Origin: Hyphomicrobiaceae bacterium
Lineage (GTDB): Bacteria > Pseudomonadota > Alphaproteobacteria > Rhizobiales > Hyphomicrobiaceae
DNA length: 64,000 bases
Direction of reading: 5' to 3'
Assembly: GCA_041397645.1 (NCBI GenBank)
Contig: JAWKWE010000004.1
Coordinates: 2,728,001 to 2,792,000 of the forward strand
Part shown: positions 1 through 10,754 of the stretch, piece after piece
How positions within the stretch are numbered: the first letter of the stretch is position 1
How the letters are laid out: every line of letters begins with the position of its first letter
Program-made: the position numbers and the translations under genes
The notes under the pieces: model-generated
What the model was told of the DNA's origin: nothing
Databases searched by the model: none
What the model saw: the letters and a program-made list of their open reading frames with translations, nothing else

Positions 1-2530
<2,530 letters not shown>

Positions 2531-2570
2531 CCTGCAAGTCGAATGCACTTACAAATGGCAGACACAAAAA

Positions 2571-2603
2571 GGCCCCGGGGAAACCCGGGGCCGACTGTTT
2601 CTT
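2571..2603 (+). terminator. Rho-independent terminator of gyrA
   Basis: Perfect 9-bp stem GGCCCCGGG / CCCGGGGCC with a GAAA tetraloop at 2571-2592, followed by the T-rich GACTGTTTCTT. It lies 40 bases after the gyrA stop. Confidence 0.85.
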
Positions 2604-2656
2604 AGAGCAAAGTAGCATCCACTGGGGATCTTCCGCTTCGCTTGGCGTCTTAATCG

Positions 2657-3385
2657 TCAAGGTGCGTGAAGGGCTATTACCGCATTGGCCATGGGACACA
2701 GGGCCATCAGGCCGTCCCAATCGCAAACGGTCATCTGTGCGCGTCCCGTGCGCTCGATAATGTTGGAATGCGTCAGGCGCGACATGATCCGCGAGAGCGT
2801 ATCGGCGTTAAGCGCGAGGTACTCGGCGACCTCGGTTCGCGACAACGGCATGTCGAAACTGATGCCCCGGCTGTCGCGTACGCCCAAGCGGCTGGCGGCC
2901 TCGATCAGAAGAGCGACGACACGCTGCTCGCTCGCTAGGCCAGCGAGGATAGCGACGTGCAACTGCAGGCGGGCACGCTGCGAATTTAGCTTGTGGAACA
3001 CAAGGTCGGAAAGGCGGCTGTCGCGATGCATCTCCTGCAGGAAAGTCGGTGCCGAGATTCGCCACAGCTCTGCAGGTGTCGTGGCCGTCAATCCTAGATC
3101 GGGAATGGGAGCCTGAAGCCCTGGAACCACGACATCGCCTGGATAAAGCAGCTCCAGGATGGAACGTGAGTTGGTCACCGGGGCGCCCTCGACCGCCGCC
3201 AGGCCCGAGCGCACGATGTAGACGTGCTCGGCTCCGAACAATGCCAACCGCTGGCGGCGGCGAAGCCGTTGCACCTGGGCCAAGCTGCGAAGCTTGGAAA
3301 GGCCCGAAACATCGAGATCATAACCCGACATTGCTTCGGAGATCGGCGCCCGATCAGCATAGTTCAGTTTGGTGGTGATATGCAT
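2657..3385 (-). CDS. Crp/Fnr-family transcriptional regulator
   Basis: A 242-residue regulator with an N-terminal cyclic-nucleotide-binding-type beta-roll (about residues 30-135), a long dimerisation helix and a C-terminal winged helix-turn-helix (SRTEVAEYLALNADTLSRIM). This is the FixK/FnrN layout. The N-terminal cysteine cluster that holds the Fnr iron-sulfur cluster is absent; the only cysteines are near the C-terminus, so direct oxygen sensing as in Fnr is unlikely. It diverges from the OmpW gene, and the shared spacer has two Fnr/FixK-like palindromes, one of them about 80 bases upstream of this start, which suggests autoregulation. The start at 3385 has no clear ribosome site; Met19 (MSGYDL) is an alternative. 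Confidence 0.88.
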   Translation of the reverse strand: MHITTKLNYADRAPISEAMSGYDLDVSGLSKLRSLAQVQRLRRRQRLALFGAEHVYIVRSGLAAVEGAPVTNSRSILELLYPGDVVVPGLQAPIPDLGLTATTPAELWRISAPTFLQEMHRDSRLSDLVFHKLNSQRARLQLHVAILAGLASEQRVVALLIEAASRLGVRDSRGISFDMPLSRTEVAEYLALNADTLSRIMSRLTHSNIIERTGRAQMTVCDWDGLMALCPMANAVIALHAP

Positions 3386-3460
3386 CTATCTGCGTCCGAT
3401 TTCATTCGCGCCGGGTGTCTACTTTGCCCAGCACGTTGGCACACCAGCGCCTTCGCGCCT

Positions 3461-3474
3461 TTGATCGGAATCAC
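3461..3474. promoter_or_regulatory. Candidate Fnr/FixK-type box 1
   Basis: TTGAT-CGGA-ATCAC matches the Fnr/FixK consensus TTGAT-N4-ATCAA at 9 of 10 defined bases. Its centre is about 82 bases upstream of the Crp/Fnr-type regulator start. Confidence 0.5.
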
Positions 3475-3623
3475 ACGGGCAGGGGATGCGACAACGAGTA
3501 CTCAGACGACATGGCGTCAGAACATGCCGCGATGGGGTGCGGCGTGCAGTGCCCAGGTGTGATGATTTTCATCAGCCTCGATGTTGCTTCGCGGCAACGG
3601 GCACTTCGAACTCAGCCGAACAA

Positions 3624-3637
3624 CTGATCGAGATCAG
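3624..3637. promoter_or_regulatory. Candidate Crp/Fnr-type box 2
   Basis: CTGAT-CGAG-ATCAG has perfectly symmetric arms; it differs from TTGAT-N4-ATCAA only at the two outermost bases. It lies about 110 bases upstream of the OmpW-type start and is a plausible activator site for it. Confidence 0.45.
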
Positions 3638-3741
3638 TCAACTGGCGTAGACGGATCTGGCGTTGGGAGCACGTTTCGAGAAATGGTTAGTCATCACAGA
3701 GTCGCCCTTGGGGGGGCGGCGATTCAAGACAGGGGACTGAT

Positions 3742-4440
3742 ATGTTGAAATTGGGGAAAGTGATGCTGGCCGCAGCCGCTCTGGCGCTTACGGCAGTATC
3801 CGCGCCTGCTTCGGCCGGCGATTACAATGGGGACTTCCTGGTGCGCCTGCAAGGCACCGTGGTTGCGCCTGATTCGAGCGCAGACGTTTATGCTGGCGGC
3901 GCACTGATCCCTGGCGCCGATGCCGACGTCAGCACAGAGGTTCTCCCGACCCTGACGCTCACCTATTTCTTCAATAAGAACATCGCAGCAGAACTGTTCT
4001 GCTGCTTTGCCAAGTTTGACGCTGAGGGCAAGGGTCTGCTCTCGGGAACCGATCTCGGCAGCTTCTGGGTCTTCCCGCCGATCGTGACCCTGCAATACCA
4101 CTTCGACTCGATGGGCGGCTTTAAGCCCTACGTCGGCGCTGGCGTCGAATACATGGCGTTCTTTGACGAAGGCCACAGCGACCTCGGCGGCGCTAAGCTC
4201 CACCTCGACAACGCCTGGGGGTTTGCACTGCAGGCCGGTTTCGACCTCGAAGTCGGTCAGGGCTGGTACCTCAACGCCGACGTGAAGCATGTATGGCTCG
4301 ACACGGACGCGAGCTGGGAAGGCACCAACATTACGTCGAAGGTTGATGTCGACCCCTGGATTGTCTCGGTTGGTCTTGGCTACCGCTTCAACCTCTCGGA
4401 CATCTTTGGTTCGCGTGAGGCCCCCGCCTCCTTGAAATAA
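3742..4440 (+). CDS. OmpW-family outer-membrane protein
   Basis: A 232-residue exported protein with a classical signal peptide (cleavage near ASA-GDY, residues 23-26). The rest reads as the eight-stranded OmpW barrel: VRLQGTVVAPDSSADVY, PTLTLTYFFNKNIAAEL, PYVGAGVEYM, LNADVKHVWLDTDA and the terminal DPWIVSVGLGYRF strand. OmpW proteins form small hydrophobic-solute channels in the outer membrane. A short tail after the last strand (ending ASLK) is slightly unusual, since barrels normally end in an aromatic residue. It diverges from the Crp/Fnr-type regulator and is followed at once by a strong terminator, so it is monocistronic. Confidence 0.92.
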   Translation: MLKLGKVMLAAAALALTAVSAPASAGDYNGDFLVRLQGTVVAPDSSADVYAGGALIPGADADVSTEVLPTLTLTYFFNKNIAAELFCCFAKFDAEGKGLLSGTDLGSFWVFPPIVTLQYHFDSMGGFKPYVGAGVEYMAFFDEGHSDLGGAKLHLDNAWGFALQAGFDLEVGQGWYLNADVKHVWLDTDASWEGTNITSKVDVDPWIVSVGLGYRFNLSDIFGSREAPASLK

Positions 4441-4467
4441 TCCATCTTTCCAAGACGGATTGCGCAC

Positions 4468-4501
4468 AAGGCCCGGTCTTCGACCGGGCCTTGTTTGTTT
4501 T
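4468..4501 (+). terminator. Terminator of ompW-type gene
   Basis: Perfect 11-bp stem AAGGCCCGGTC / GACCGGGCCTT with a TTC loop (4468-4492), followed by GTTTGTTTT. Confidence 0.9.
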
Positions 4502-4587
4502 GAGCCGATACCCAAGCGGGCGTTCAGGCTAAAGTCTGGCAGGGCTGGGCAATGCGGGTGCGGGCGGGTTATCATTGGAAAGTGAGA

Positions 4588-4608
4588 GCCCGGGCACTGT
4601 TCCCGGGC
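4588..4608 (+). other. GC-rich hairpin in coaD leader
   Basis: Stem GCCCGGG / CCCGGGC with a 7-base loop, followed by AATTTCTACTTT. It lies 30 bases upstream of the coaD start, so it could be an attenuator or a second terminator; the sequence does not decide. Confidence 0.45.
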
Positions 4609-4638
4609 CAATTTCTACTTTGAGCTGCAAGGCTGCCG

Positions 4639-5172
4639 ATGCCCGCCAAATCTCCTTCCGCGAAAATACGCACCGGCTTTTACTCCGGGTCCTTCGATCC
4701 GGTGACGCTCGGCCATACGGACGTCATCCGGCGCGCGGCAGCCATACTCGACAGGCTCGTCATCGGGATTGGAATCAATCCGGGAAAGTCGCCCATGTTC
4801 AGCGAGGACGAACGGGTCGAAATGCTCAAGAAGGAAGTCGCCGCAATCGCGCGCGAGAGCGGCACCCAGATCGATATTGTTACGTTCTCCGGATTAGCCG
4901 TCGATGCTGCGCGCACGCATGGGGCAAGCGTTATTGTTCGGGGCCTGCGGGACGGCACCGACTTTGACTATGAAATGCAGATGGCGGGGATGAACGGCGA
5001 GATGGCGCCGGAGATCCAGACGATCTATGTGTCGGCCTCTCCAGCCGTCCGCCATATCGCGGCCAATCTGGTTCGCGCGATTGCAGCCATGGGCGGAAAT
5101 GCAACGCCGTTTGTGTCGCCTGGGGTCGCGGCAGCCCTGAGCACGAAGTTTGCAGGAAAGAAGCCGGTCTAG
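4639..5172 (+). CDS. coaD: Phosphopantetheine adenylyltransferase
   Basis: Catalyses ATP + 4'-phosphopantetheine to dephospho-CoA, the fourth step of coenzyme A synthesis, in the cytoplasm. The 177 residues are close to the usual 160-170. Visible: the nucleotidyltransferase motif GSFDPVTLGHTDVI (the T/HxGH site, residues 17-30), the RGLRDGTDFDYEMQMAGMN substrate-binding stretch and the SSS/RH-type motif as SASPAVRHIAANL. It is in the same direction as the next gene, 24 bases away. Confidence 0.96.
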   Translation: MPAKSPSAKIRTGFYSGSFDPVTLGHTDVIRRAAAILDRLVIGIGINPGKSPMFSEDERVEMLKKEVAAIARESGTQIDIVTFSGLAVDAARTHGASVIVRGLRDGTDFDYEMQMAGMNGEMAPEIQTIYVSASPAVRHIAANLVRAIAAMGGNATPFVSPGVAAALSTKFAGKKPV

Positions 5173-5196
5173 ACTTAGGCTTCGGATCGGCTTTTC

Positions 5197-5709
5197 ATGA
5201 GGCGTTCGGTACGTTCGATACGCCGGGATGGCGGCATGACGTCGAATATGCGCAGCAAACAGTTTGGCGGAGGCGGACAGCGAGGAGCCCTGGGCGGTCG
5301 CCTATTGGCTTTGCTGCGCGCGCTCCCGGCGGGACGGGTGACGACGCCCGAGGTTATTGCGGCGACCCTCGACACCGCTCCGGCATTAGTGGTTGGGGCG
5401 ATTGCGCGGCTGAGCGAGGACGAGAGAGACATGGCGCCGTGGCATCGGGTTGTGGCGTCCGGGGGAGCTATCGGGCGTGGGCCGTGGCGAGAGGCGCAAT
5501 TTGCGCGGCTGGTGCGGGAGGGCATTTCCGTCTCGCCGGCAGGAGTCGTCCAGGATATGGGCCGTGTCCTGCTCGCGGATCTGTCAGACTTGCCTGCAAA
5601 GACTGGCAAATCTGGGCATCATTCTGCCGTTCAGTCAGAGCCCGAGCAACCTCGTCCGGCGGCCCCGGTACATCGTTCGCGCGGCATGAAGGACCGTCCT
5701 GGAGGCTGA
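5197..5709 (+). CDS. Alkyltransferase-like (ATL) protein, MGMT fold without the reactive Cys
   Basis: The central part matches the DNA-binding domain of O6-alkylguanine-DNA methyltransferases, but the reactive-site motif PCHRV reads PWHRV (Trp for Cys), the hallmark of ATL proteins. These bind O6-alkylguanine and hand it to nucleotide-excision repair rather than removing the alkyl group. The upstream helix-turn-helix region (ALPAGRVTTPEVIAATLD) and the following GGAIGRGPWREAQFARLVREG also fit. The last 40 residues are Pro/Ser-rich and probably unstructured. No good ribosome site precedes either the 5197 ATG or the 5236 ATG (MTSNMRS); either could be the start. Confidence 0.8.
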   Translation: MRRSVRSIRRDGGMTSNMRSKQFGGGGQRGALGGRLLALLRALPAGRVTTPEVIAATLDTAPALVVGAIARLSEDERDMAPWHRVVASGGAIGRGPWREAQFARLVREGISVSPAGVVQDMGRVLLADLSDLPAKTGKSGHHSAVQSEPEQPRPAAPVHRSRGMKDRPGG

Positions 5710-5910
5710 AAGCGGCGTTCTGCCTAAGCGCCAAAGAACCCGTTTGAGGGCTTGCCGCTGGGCCGTCAAATCGCCATAAGGACGGCGACACTGCCCGCCG
5801 GCCGCAATTTGAAGCCCTTTCCGGGCCGGCCGGCACGCTCGGCACTGTGCGCCCGTGGCGGATGGCAACGACGGCGCCAATGCTTCTTTCAGAACAACAG
5901 AGAGGACCCC

Positions 5911-6456
5911 ATGCGTTTTCTTAAGAGTCTTGCCGCCGCCTTGGTGGCGGTGTCGCTTGGTTTCATTGCCGCGAGCCATCCGGCTGCGGCGGCGGGCGAT
6001 ACGCTTGTCATCGAGCTCAAGACTGGCAAGGTCGTGATCAAGTTGCGGCCGGATCTGGCGCCCAAGCATGTCGAGCGCGTGAAGGCGCTGGCGGCAAAGG
6101 GGTTCTATAACGGTGTCAAATGGCACCGGGTGATGGACGGCTTCATGGCGCAGACCGGCGATCCCACCGGCACCGGCATGGGCGGATCGGATCTGCCCGA
6201 CCTTCCGGCCGAGTTTTCCAACGAGCCCTACAAGCGTGGCACCGTGGGCGCTGCACGCACGCAGGATCCCAACTCGGCCAACAGCCAGTTCTTTATCTGC
6301 TTCAACGACAGCGGATGTGCGGGCCTGCGCGGACAGTACACCGTGTGGGGGCAGGTCGTGTCGGGAATGGAATTCATCGACAAGCTGAAGCGCGGCACCG
6401 ATGGCAGCGGCATGGTCGACAACCCGGACATCATGGTGAAGGTCACCGTACAGTAA
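5911..6456 (+). CDS. ppiA: Periplasmic peptidyl-prolyl cis-trans isomerase (cyclophilin)
   Basis: Cyclophilin-type proline isomerase exported to the periplasm. The start at 5911 is preceded by AGAGAGGA and gives 181 residues with a clear signal peptide ending AAAA near residue 27; the frame is open further upstream but without signal. The catalytic core is visible: WHRVMDGFMAQTGDPTGTGMGG, then NSANSQFFICFND and QYTVWGQVVSGMEFIDKL. It is followed closely by a cytoplasmic paralogue, the usual arrangement in Hyphomicrobiales. Confidence 0.95.
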   Translation: MRFLKSLAAALVAVSLGFIAASHPAAAAGDTLVIELKTGKVVIKLRPDLAPKHVERVKALAAKGFYNGVKWHRVMDGFMAQTGDPTGTGMGGSDLPDLPAEFSNEPYKRGTVGAARTQDPNSANSQFFICFNDSGCAGLRGQYTVWGQVVSGMEFIDKLKRGTDGSGMVDNPDIMVKVTVQ

Positions 6457-6554
6457 TGGATGCACGTCCCCTGCTGCACGTTGCGGCGGGGGACACATCC
6501 GATGCGCAATCGCAATCGCAAACGAGACGAATAGCTTTGGAGGAATATCGCGGT

Positions 6555-7031
6555 ATGGCTGCTTACAAGGATCCCGAAAACACCCTGATCATCGAGACGA
6601 GCAAGGGAAAGGTTGTGGTCGAATTGCGCCCCGACCTTGCGCCCCAGCACGTTGAGCGCATCAAGCAGCTTGCACGCGAGAAGTTTTACGACGGCATCGT
6701 GTTCCACCGCGTGATCGAGGGCTTCATGGCGCAAACCGGCTGTCCGCAGGGTCGTGGCACGGGGTCGTCCAGCTACGCCAACCTACCGGCCGAGTTCAAC
6801 AAGGAACCGCACGTTCGCGGGGTGTGCTCGATGGCGCGCGCATCCAATCCGAATTCGGCCAATAGCCAGTTTTTCATCTGCTTCGACGACGCGACGTTCC
6901 TCGACGGCCAATACACGGTTTGGGGCAAAGTCATCGAAGGCATGGAGAACGTCGACAAGCTCGCCCGTGGCGAGCCTCCGCGTTCGCCTGACAAGATGAT
7001 TTCCGTCCGGGTCGCCGCGGATGAGGCGTGA
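6555..7031 (+). CDS. ppiB: Cytoplasmic peptidyl-prolyl cis-trans isomerase (cyclophilin)
   Basis: 158 residues with no signal peptide; start chosen at 6555 because a strong TTTGGAGGA site lies about 12 bases upstream. Core motifs: VFHRVIEGFMAQTGCPQGRG, NSANSQFFICFDDA and QYTVWGKVIEGMENVDKL. It is clearly a paralogue of the preceding periplasmic enzyme, likely from an old duplication. Its stop overlaps the possible GTG start of the DUF423 gene by four bases. Confidence 0.95.
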   Translation: MAAYKDPENTLIIETSKGKVVVELRPDLAPQHVERIKQLAREKFYDGIVFHRVIEGFMAQTGCPQGRGTGSSSYANLPAEFNKEPHVRGVCSMARASNPNSANSQFFICFDDATFLDGQYTVWGKVIEGMENVDKLARGEPPRSPDKMISVRVAADEA

Positions 7032-7444
7032 TCTGCGCGATGGCTGACCTTCCGGTGTCAAGGATCGTCGCGACCAAGGGTTGTCTGGCGCTCATCGTGG
7101 GCGCCGGCCTGATTGGCGCGGCGGGCGTTGCGCTTGCCGCCGTCGCTGCCCACAAAATCGACAGCCCGGCGCTGGTCACGGCATCGTCGATGCTGATGAT
7201 CCACGCCGCGGCGGTGGTCGCGATCGCAACCGTGGCGGCAGCCTTGCCTGGATACGGCTTCGTCACGGCCGGGACCGTGATGCTCGCGGCCGTAAGCTTG
7301 TTTTCCGGCGACGTCGCGCTCCACGTGACAACGGGATCGCATATATTTCCCTTTGCAGCGCCAATCGGCGGGAGCCTGACGATTTTGAGCTGGCTTGCGG
7401 TGGCAGGTTGCGCGATCGCCGCTTTGATCCGGCACCCGCGTTGA
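7028..7444 (+). CDS. DUF423-family small membrane protein
   Basis: About 135 residues with four hydrophobic segments and the DUF423 features: the AHKID-like stretch after helix 1, MIHAAAVVAIA, then SLFSGDVALHV and FPFAAPIGGSLTILSWLAV. Function is unknown for the family. The GTG at 7028 forms a GTGA overlap with the ppiB stop; the in-frame ATG at 7040 is an alternative. Translation is likely coupled to ppiB. Confidence 0.85.
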   Translation: MICAMADLPVSRIVATKGCLALIVGAGLIGAAGVALAAVAAHKIDSPALVTASSMLMIHAAAVVAIATVAAALPGYGFVTAGTVMLAAVSLFSGDVALHVTTGSHIFPFAAPIGGSLTILSWLAVAGCAIAALIRHPR

Positions 7445-7546
7445 ATTATAAGGCCCGCGAAACGATTAACTTTAGATCGCGCGCGGGATCGTCCACATTG
7501 AAGGAGGTCCGCGCATATCATTCTTGCAGACGCGGCCGCAGGGATT

Positions 7547-8644
7547 GTGATGCGCACCGAGCTTTTCGATTTCGAATTGGATGATGACAAGATAGCGCTT
7601 CGTCCGGTATCTCCGCGCGACAGTGCGCGGTTGCTGGTCGTGAGGCCGGGGGAGCGTGACGCGTTGCAGGATCTTGCCGTCCGAGATCTGCCGGATCTTG
7701 TCGCGCCGGGCGATGCGCTCGTCTTCAACAAGACGCGCGTCATACCGGCGGCTTTGCGTGGCGTGCGTATTCGCGATGGCGTCAGCGCCAAGATCTCGCT
7801 CAATCTCATCCATCGACTCGACGATCACGTCTGGCGGGTTCTTGCGCGCCCTGCCAAGCGTTTGGAGCCGGGTGACCGGGTGCAGCTTGGCCACTCCAAC
7901 ACGATGTGTCACATGGGCTCGCTCGATGCCACGGTCGTCGACAAGCCCGAAGGCGGCGAGGTCGACCTTGCCTTCGATTTGACGGGCCCCGATCTTGAGG
8001 CGGCGTTTCTTGCGGTCGGCGACATGCCGTTGCCACCCTACATCTCCAATCGCCGTTCGCCCGACGATGCCGACCGCATCACCTATCAGACAGTTTACGC
8101 AACAGAACCTGGCGCGGTCGCTGCTCCGACAGCAGGACTGCATTTCACCGACGCGCTTTTGTCCTCCCTTAAAGCCAAGGGAGTTGAGGAGCAGTTTGTG
8201 ACGCTGCATGTCGGCGCGGGAACGTTCCTGCCGGTGAAGTCAGAGGAGACCGAAGGGCACAAGATGCACGCGGAATGGGGAGAAATCTCGCCCGAGACAG
8301 CGACCGCACTCAATCAGGTGCGCGCGCGCGGCGGCCGGATCATCGCGGTTGGCACCACGTCATTACGCTTGCTGGAAAGTGCCGCCAACGAAGCAGGCGA
8401 AATACAACCCTTCAGTGGAGAGACGTCGATCTTCATCACGCCCGGCTATCGATTCAAGGCGGTCGATGCGCTGATGACCAACTTCCACCTGCCACGTTCG
8501 ACGCTTTTCATGCTGGTCGCCGCGTTCAGCGGACTGGAAACCATGCGCGCTGCCTACGCTCATGCGATTGCGCAAGGATACCGTTTCTATTCTTACGGCG
8601 ACGCCAGTCTGCTCTTTCCCGCGCACGCGCCCGCGAAGGCTTAA
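7547..8644 (+). CDS. queA: S-adenosylmethionine:tRNA ribosyltransferase-isomerase
   Basis: Transfers the ribosyl moiety of SAM to preQ1 at tRNA position 34 to make epoxyqueuosine. The 365 residues match the family length and contain LVFNKTRVIPAALRG, PLPPYI, TYQTVYA, GAVAAPTAGLHFT, TLHVGAGTFLPVK, GTTSLRLLES and TNFHLPRSTLFMLVAAF. Start is GTG 7547 or ATG 7550. A near-perfect Shine-Dalgarno (AAGGAGGTCC) lies about 38 bases upstream, too far to serve this start. The next gene is tgt, the preceding step of the same pathway. Confidence 0.96.
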   Translation: MMRTELFDFELDDDKIALRPVSPRDSARLLVVRPGERDALQDLAVRDLPDLVAPGDALVFNKTRVIPAALRGVRIRDGVSAKISLNLIHRLDDHVWRVLARPAKRLEPGDRVQLGHSNTMCHMGSLDATVVDKPEGGEVDLAFDLTGPDLEAAFLAVGDMPLPPYISNRRSPDDADRITYQTVYATEPGAVAAPTAGLHFTDALLSSLKAKGVEEQFVTLHVGAGTFLPVKSEETEGHKMHAEWGEISPETATALNQVRARGGRIIAVGTTSLRLLESAANEAGEIQPFSGETSIFITPGYRFKAVDALMTNFHLPRSTLFMLVAAFSGLETMRAAYAHAIAQGYRFYSYGDASLLFPAHAPAKA

Positions 8645-8656
8645 GACATCGCGGCC

Positions 8657-9790
8657 ATGCAACAGAACCTTCCACGTTTCGCCTACCGGTCGCTGGCTCA
8701 GGACGGGCTTGCCCGCCTCGGTGAAGTCGAAACGCCGCGCGGGATCATTCGCACGCCGGCGTTCATGCCCGTTGGTACCGTGGCCACCGTCAAGGCGCTT
8801 TATCCCGAACAGGTGCGCCAGGCGGGTGCCGACATTCTGCTCGGCAACACCTACCATTTGATGCTGCGCCCGGGAGCGGAGCGCGTTGCGCGGCTTGGCG
8901 GGCTGCACAAGTTCATGCGCTGGGACGGGCCGATCCTCACGGATTCCGGTGGCTTCCAGGTCATGAGCCTTTCGAAGATCCGCAAAATCACAGAAGACGG
9001 CGTTACGTTCCAGTCTCACATCGACGGTTCGCGTCACATGCTCTCGCCGGAGCGATCAATCGAGATCCAGTCGCTGCTAGGTGCTGACATCCAGATGCAG
9101 TTCGATGAATGCATCGAGCTTCCGGCCGAGACCAAAGAGGTTGCGCGCGCGATGGAACTGTCGCTGCGCTGGGCTGAGCGTTCCAAGCGCGCGTTCGAAA
9201 GATATGGATCTTCTGGGCAGGCGCTATTCGGCATCGTGCAAGGCGGCATAGATCCGCAGCTGCGCCGACGCTCTGCGGAAGAACTCGTCGGCCTCGATCT
9301 GCCGGGATACGCGGTGGGTGGGCTCGCTGTTGGTGAAGGCCACGAAGCGATGATTGCCACGCTGGAGGCGACACTCCCATTCTTGCCGCATGACAAACCG
9401 CGCTATCTGATGGGCGTGGGCACCCCGCTAGATCTCATCGAAAGCGTGGCGCGTGGTATCGACATGTTCGATTGCGTCATGCCGACCCGCAACGGCCGCC
9501 ACGGCTATGCATTCACATGGGGTGGCGTGCTGAATTTGAAAAATGCCAAACACGCGGAAGATCTAACGCCCATCGATGCGCTCAGCGGCTGTCCCGCCGC
9601 GCGCGACTACTCGCGCGCTTATGTGCATCATCTCATTCGCTCGGGAGAATATCTTGGCGCGATGATCCTTTCGTGGATCAACACGACATTCTACCAGGAA
9701 CTGATGGCGGCGATGCGCCAGGCGATTGCACAGGGGCGATTTGCGACCTGGGCGCAAGAAACCAAGCCCCGCATCACGGCGCGGGGGTAA
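8657..9790 (+). CDS. tgt: Queuine/preQ1 tRNA-guanine transglycosylase
   Basis: Exchanges guanine 34 for preQ1 in GUN-anticodon tRNAs. 377 residues with the full catalytic core: GNTYHL, TDSGGFQVMSL (catalytic Asp), IVQGGID, GLAVGE, and DCVMPTRNGRHG (nucleophile Asp). Three of the four usual zinc ligands appear to be missing: the CxCxxC segment reads SGCPAAR and the position of the zinc His, normally in a HN pair, reads WIN. The protein otherwise looks intact. It forms an operon with queA; its 3' end overlaps the convergent EamA gene by 17 bases. Confidence 0.95.
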   Translation: MQQNLPRFAYRSLAQDGLARLGEVETPRGIIRTPAFMPVGTVATVKALYPEQVRQAGADILLGNTYHLMLRPGAERVARLGGLHKFMRWDGPILTDSGGFQVMSLSKIRKITEDGVTFQSHIDGSRHMLSPERSIEIQSLLGADIQMQFDECIELPAETKEVARAMELSLRWAERSKRAFERYGSSGQALFGIVQGGIDPQLRRRSAEELVGLDLPGYAVGGLAVGEGHEAMIATLEATLPFLPHDKPRYLMGVGTPLDLIESVARGIDMFDCVMPTRNGRHGYAFTWGGVLNLKNAKHAEDLTPIDALSGCPAARDYSRAYVHHLIRSGEYLGAMILSWINTTFYQELMAAMRQAIAQGRFATWAQETKPRITARG

Positions 9791-10754
9791 GCGCCGCCTT
9801 CTGCCGCTCCTCGCGTGCTGTGACGCGCTCTCGGTGCACCAGATAAATACCTGCCGCGATGACCACACTCGAACCGAGCAACGACCAGCGGTCGGGCACG
9901 TCGCCGAACACGAAATATCCGAGCGCCACCATCGACAGGATCTGGAAATAGAGGAACGGCGATACGCTTGAAGCGGGTGCCAGCCGATAGGCGAGGATGA
10001 GCAAATAGTGTCCCGCGCCGCCGAGCGCGCCAAGGCTCAGAAGACGTGCCCACTGCCAAATGTCCGCCGGCCAGACCCAAACAGAAAAAGCGATTGGCGC
10101 GCCAAAGATCGTTCCTACGAGCAGCGCATAAAACAGGGTGACGAGCGGCGGATCGAATGCTGAGAGCTTGCGCGTCAATAGCATGAACATCGCATAAACC
10201 AGCATCGACATGAGCGCGACACCGAACGCCCAATGGACCTGTGTAAAGCCCGGGCGCACGACAATCAGAATACCGACAAAGCCTACGCAGATCGCAACCA
10301 TACGGCGCCAGCCGACCCATTCACCGAGAAACGGTCCGGCAAGGGCGGACACGACGAGCGGCGCCAGGAACGCGATCGACACGGTTTGGTCGAGGCGGAG
10401 ATATTTCACCGCGATGAAATTGAAGGTGGTGGTGGCTGCCATGAGAAGCGATCGCATGATCTGCAACCCAAGCTTCTGGGTTTTGAGCAGATCGGGAACG
10501 GCGTTGGGTCCTAGAATCGCGACCATCAGGAACATCTGACCGAGAAAGCGAAGCCAGACGACTTCTGCAGTCGGCAGCCCGACCTTGGTGACGAGGTATT
10601 TGGCCGAGGCATCCAGACAAGAAAAGAGTGTAACGGCCGTACACATCAGACCGATCGCCTTAACGCGGTCGCTGGCGCCTGTGAGGCGCCGTAGGGCGAA
10701 CGGTCTTGTCATGTCGGAAGCGGCCTCGCGAGAAATGCGCACGCATACATTCAT
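9774..10754 (-). CDS. EamA/DMT-superfamily transporter
   Basis: 326 residues with about ten hydrophobic segments arranged as two EamA repeats; typical features are FSCLDASAKYL in helix 1, EVVWLRF, the RSLLMAATTTFNFIA helix and FLGEWVGWRRMVAICVGFVGI. These inner-membrane proteins are mostly metabolite exporters; the substrate cannot be told. The start may be Met1 or Met15 (MTRPFAL, 10712); neither has a good ribosome site. It converges on tgt. Confidence 0.88.
   Translation of the reverse strand: MNVCVRISREAASDMTRPFALRRLTGASDRVKAIGLMCTAVTLFSCLDASAKYLVTKVGLPTAEVVWLRFLGQMFLMVAILGPNAVPDLLKTQKLGLQIMRSLLMAATTTFNFIAVKYLRLDQTVSIAFLAPLVVSALAGPFLGEWVGWRRMVAICVGFVGILIVVRPGFTQVHWAFGVALMSMLVYAMFMLLTRKLSAFDPPLVTLFYALLVGTIFGAPIAFSVWVWPADIWQWARLLSLGALGGAGHYLLILAYRLAPASSVSPFLYFQILSMVALGYFVFGDVPDRWSLLGSSVVIAAGIYLVHRERVTAREERQKAALTPAP

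Larger units (their letters stand above)
3386..3741. promoter_or_regulatory. Divergent spacer between crp/fnr-type gene and ompW-type gene
   Basis: No gene is seen here. It holds two candidate Crp/Fnr-type operators at 3461-3474 and 3624-3637, listed separately, and presumably both divergent promoters. Confidence 0.5.

Noticed and set aside
3724..4611. Long minus-strand frame of 295 codons opposite the OmpW-type gene
   Set aside because: It is the shadow of a well-supported outer-membrane gene and of its terminator; no protein family matches.
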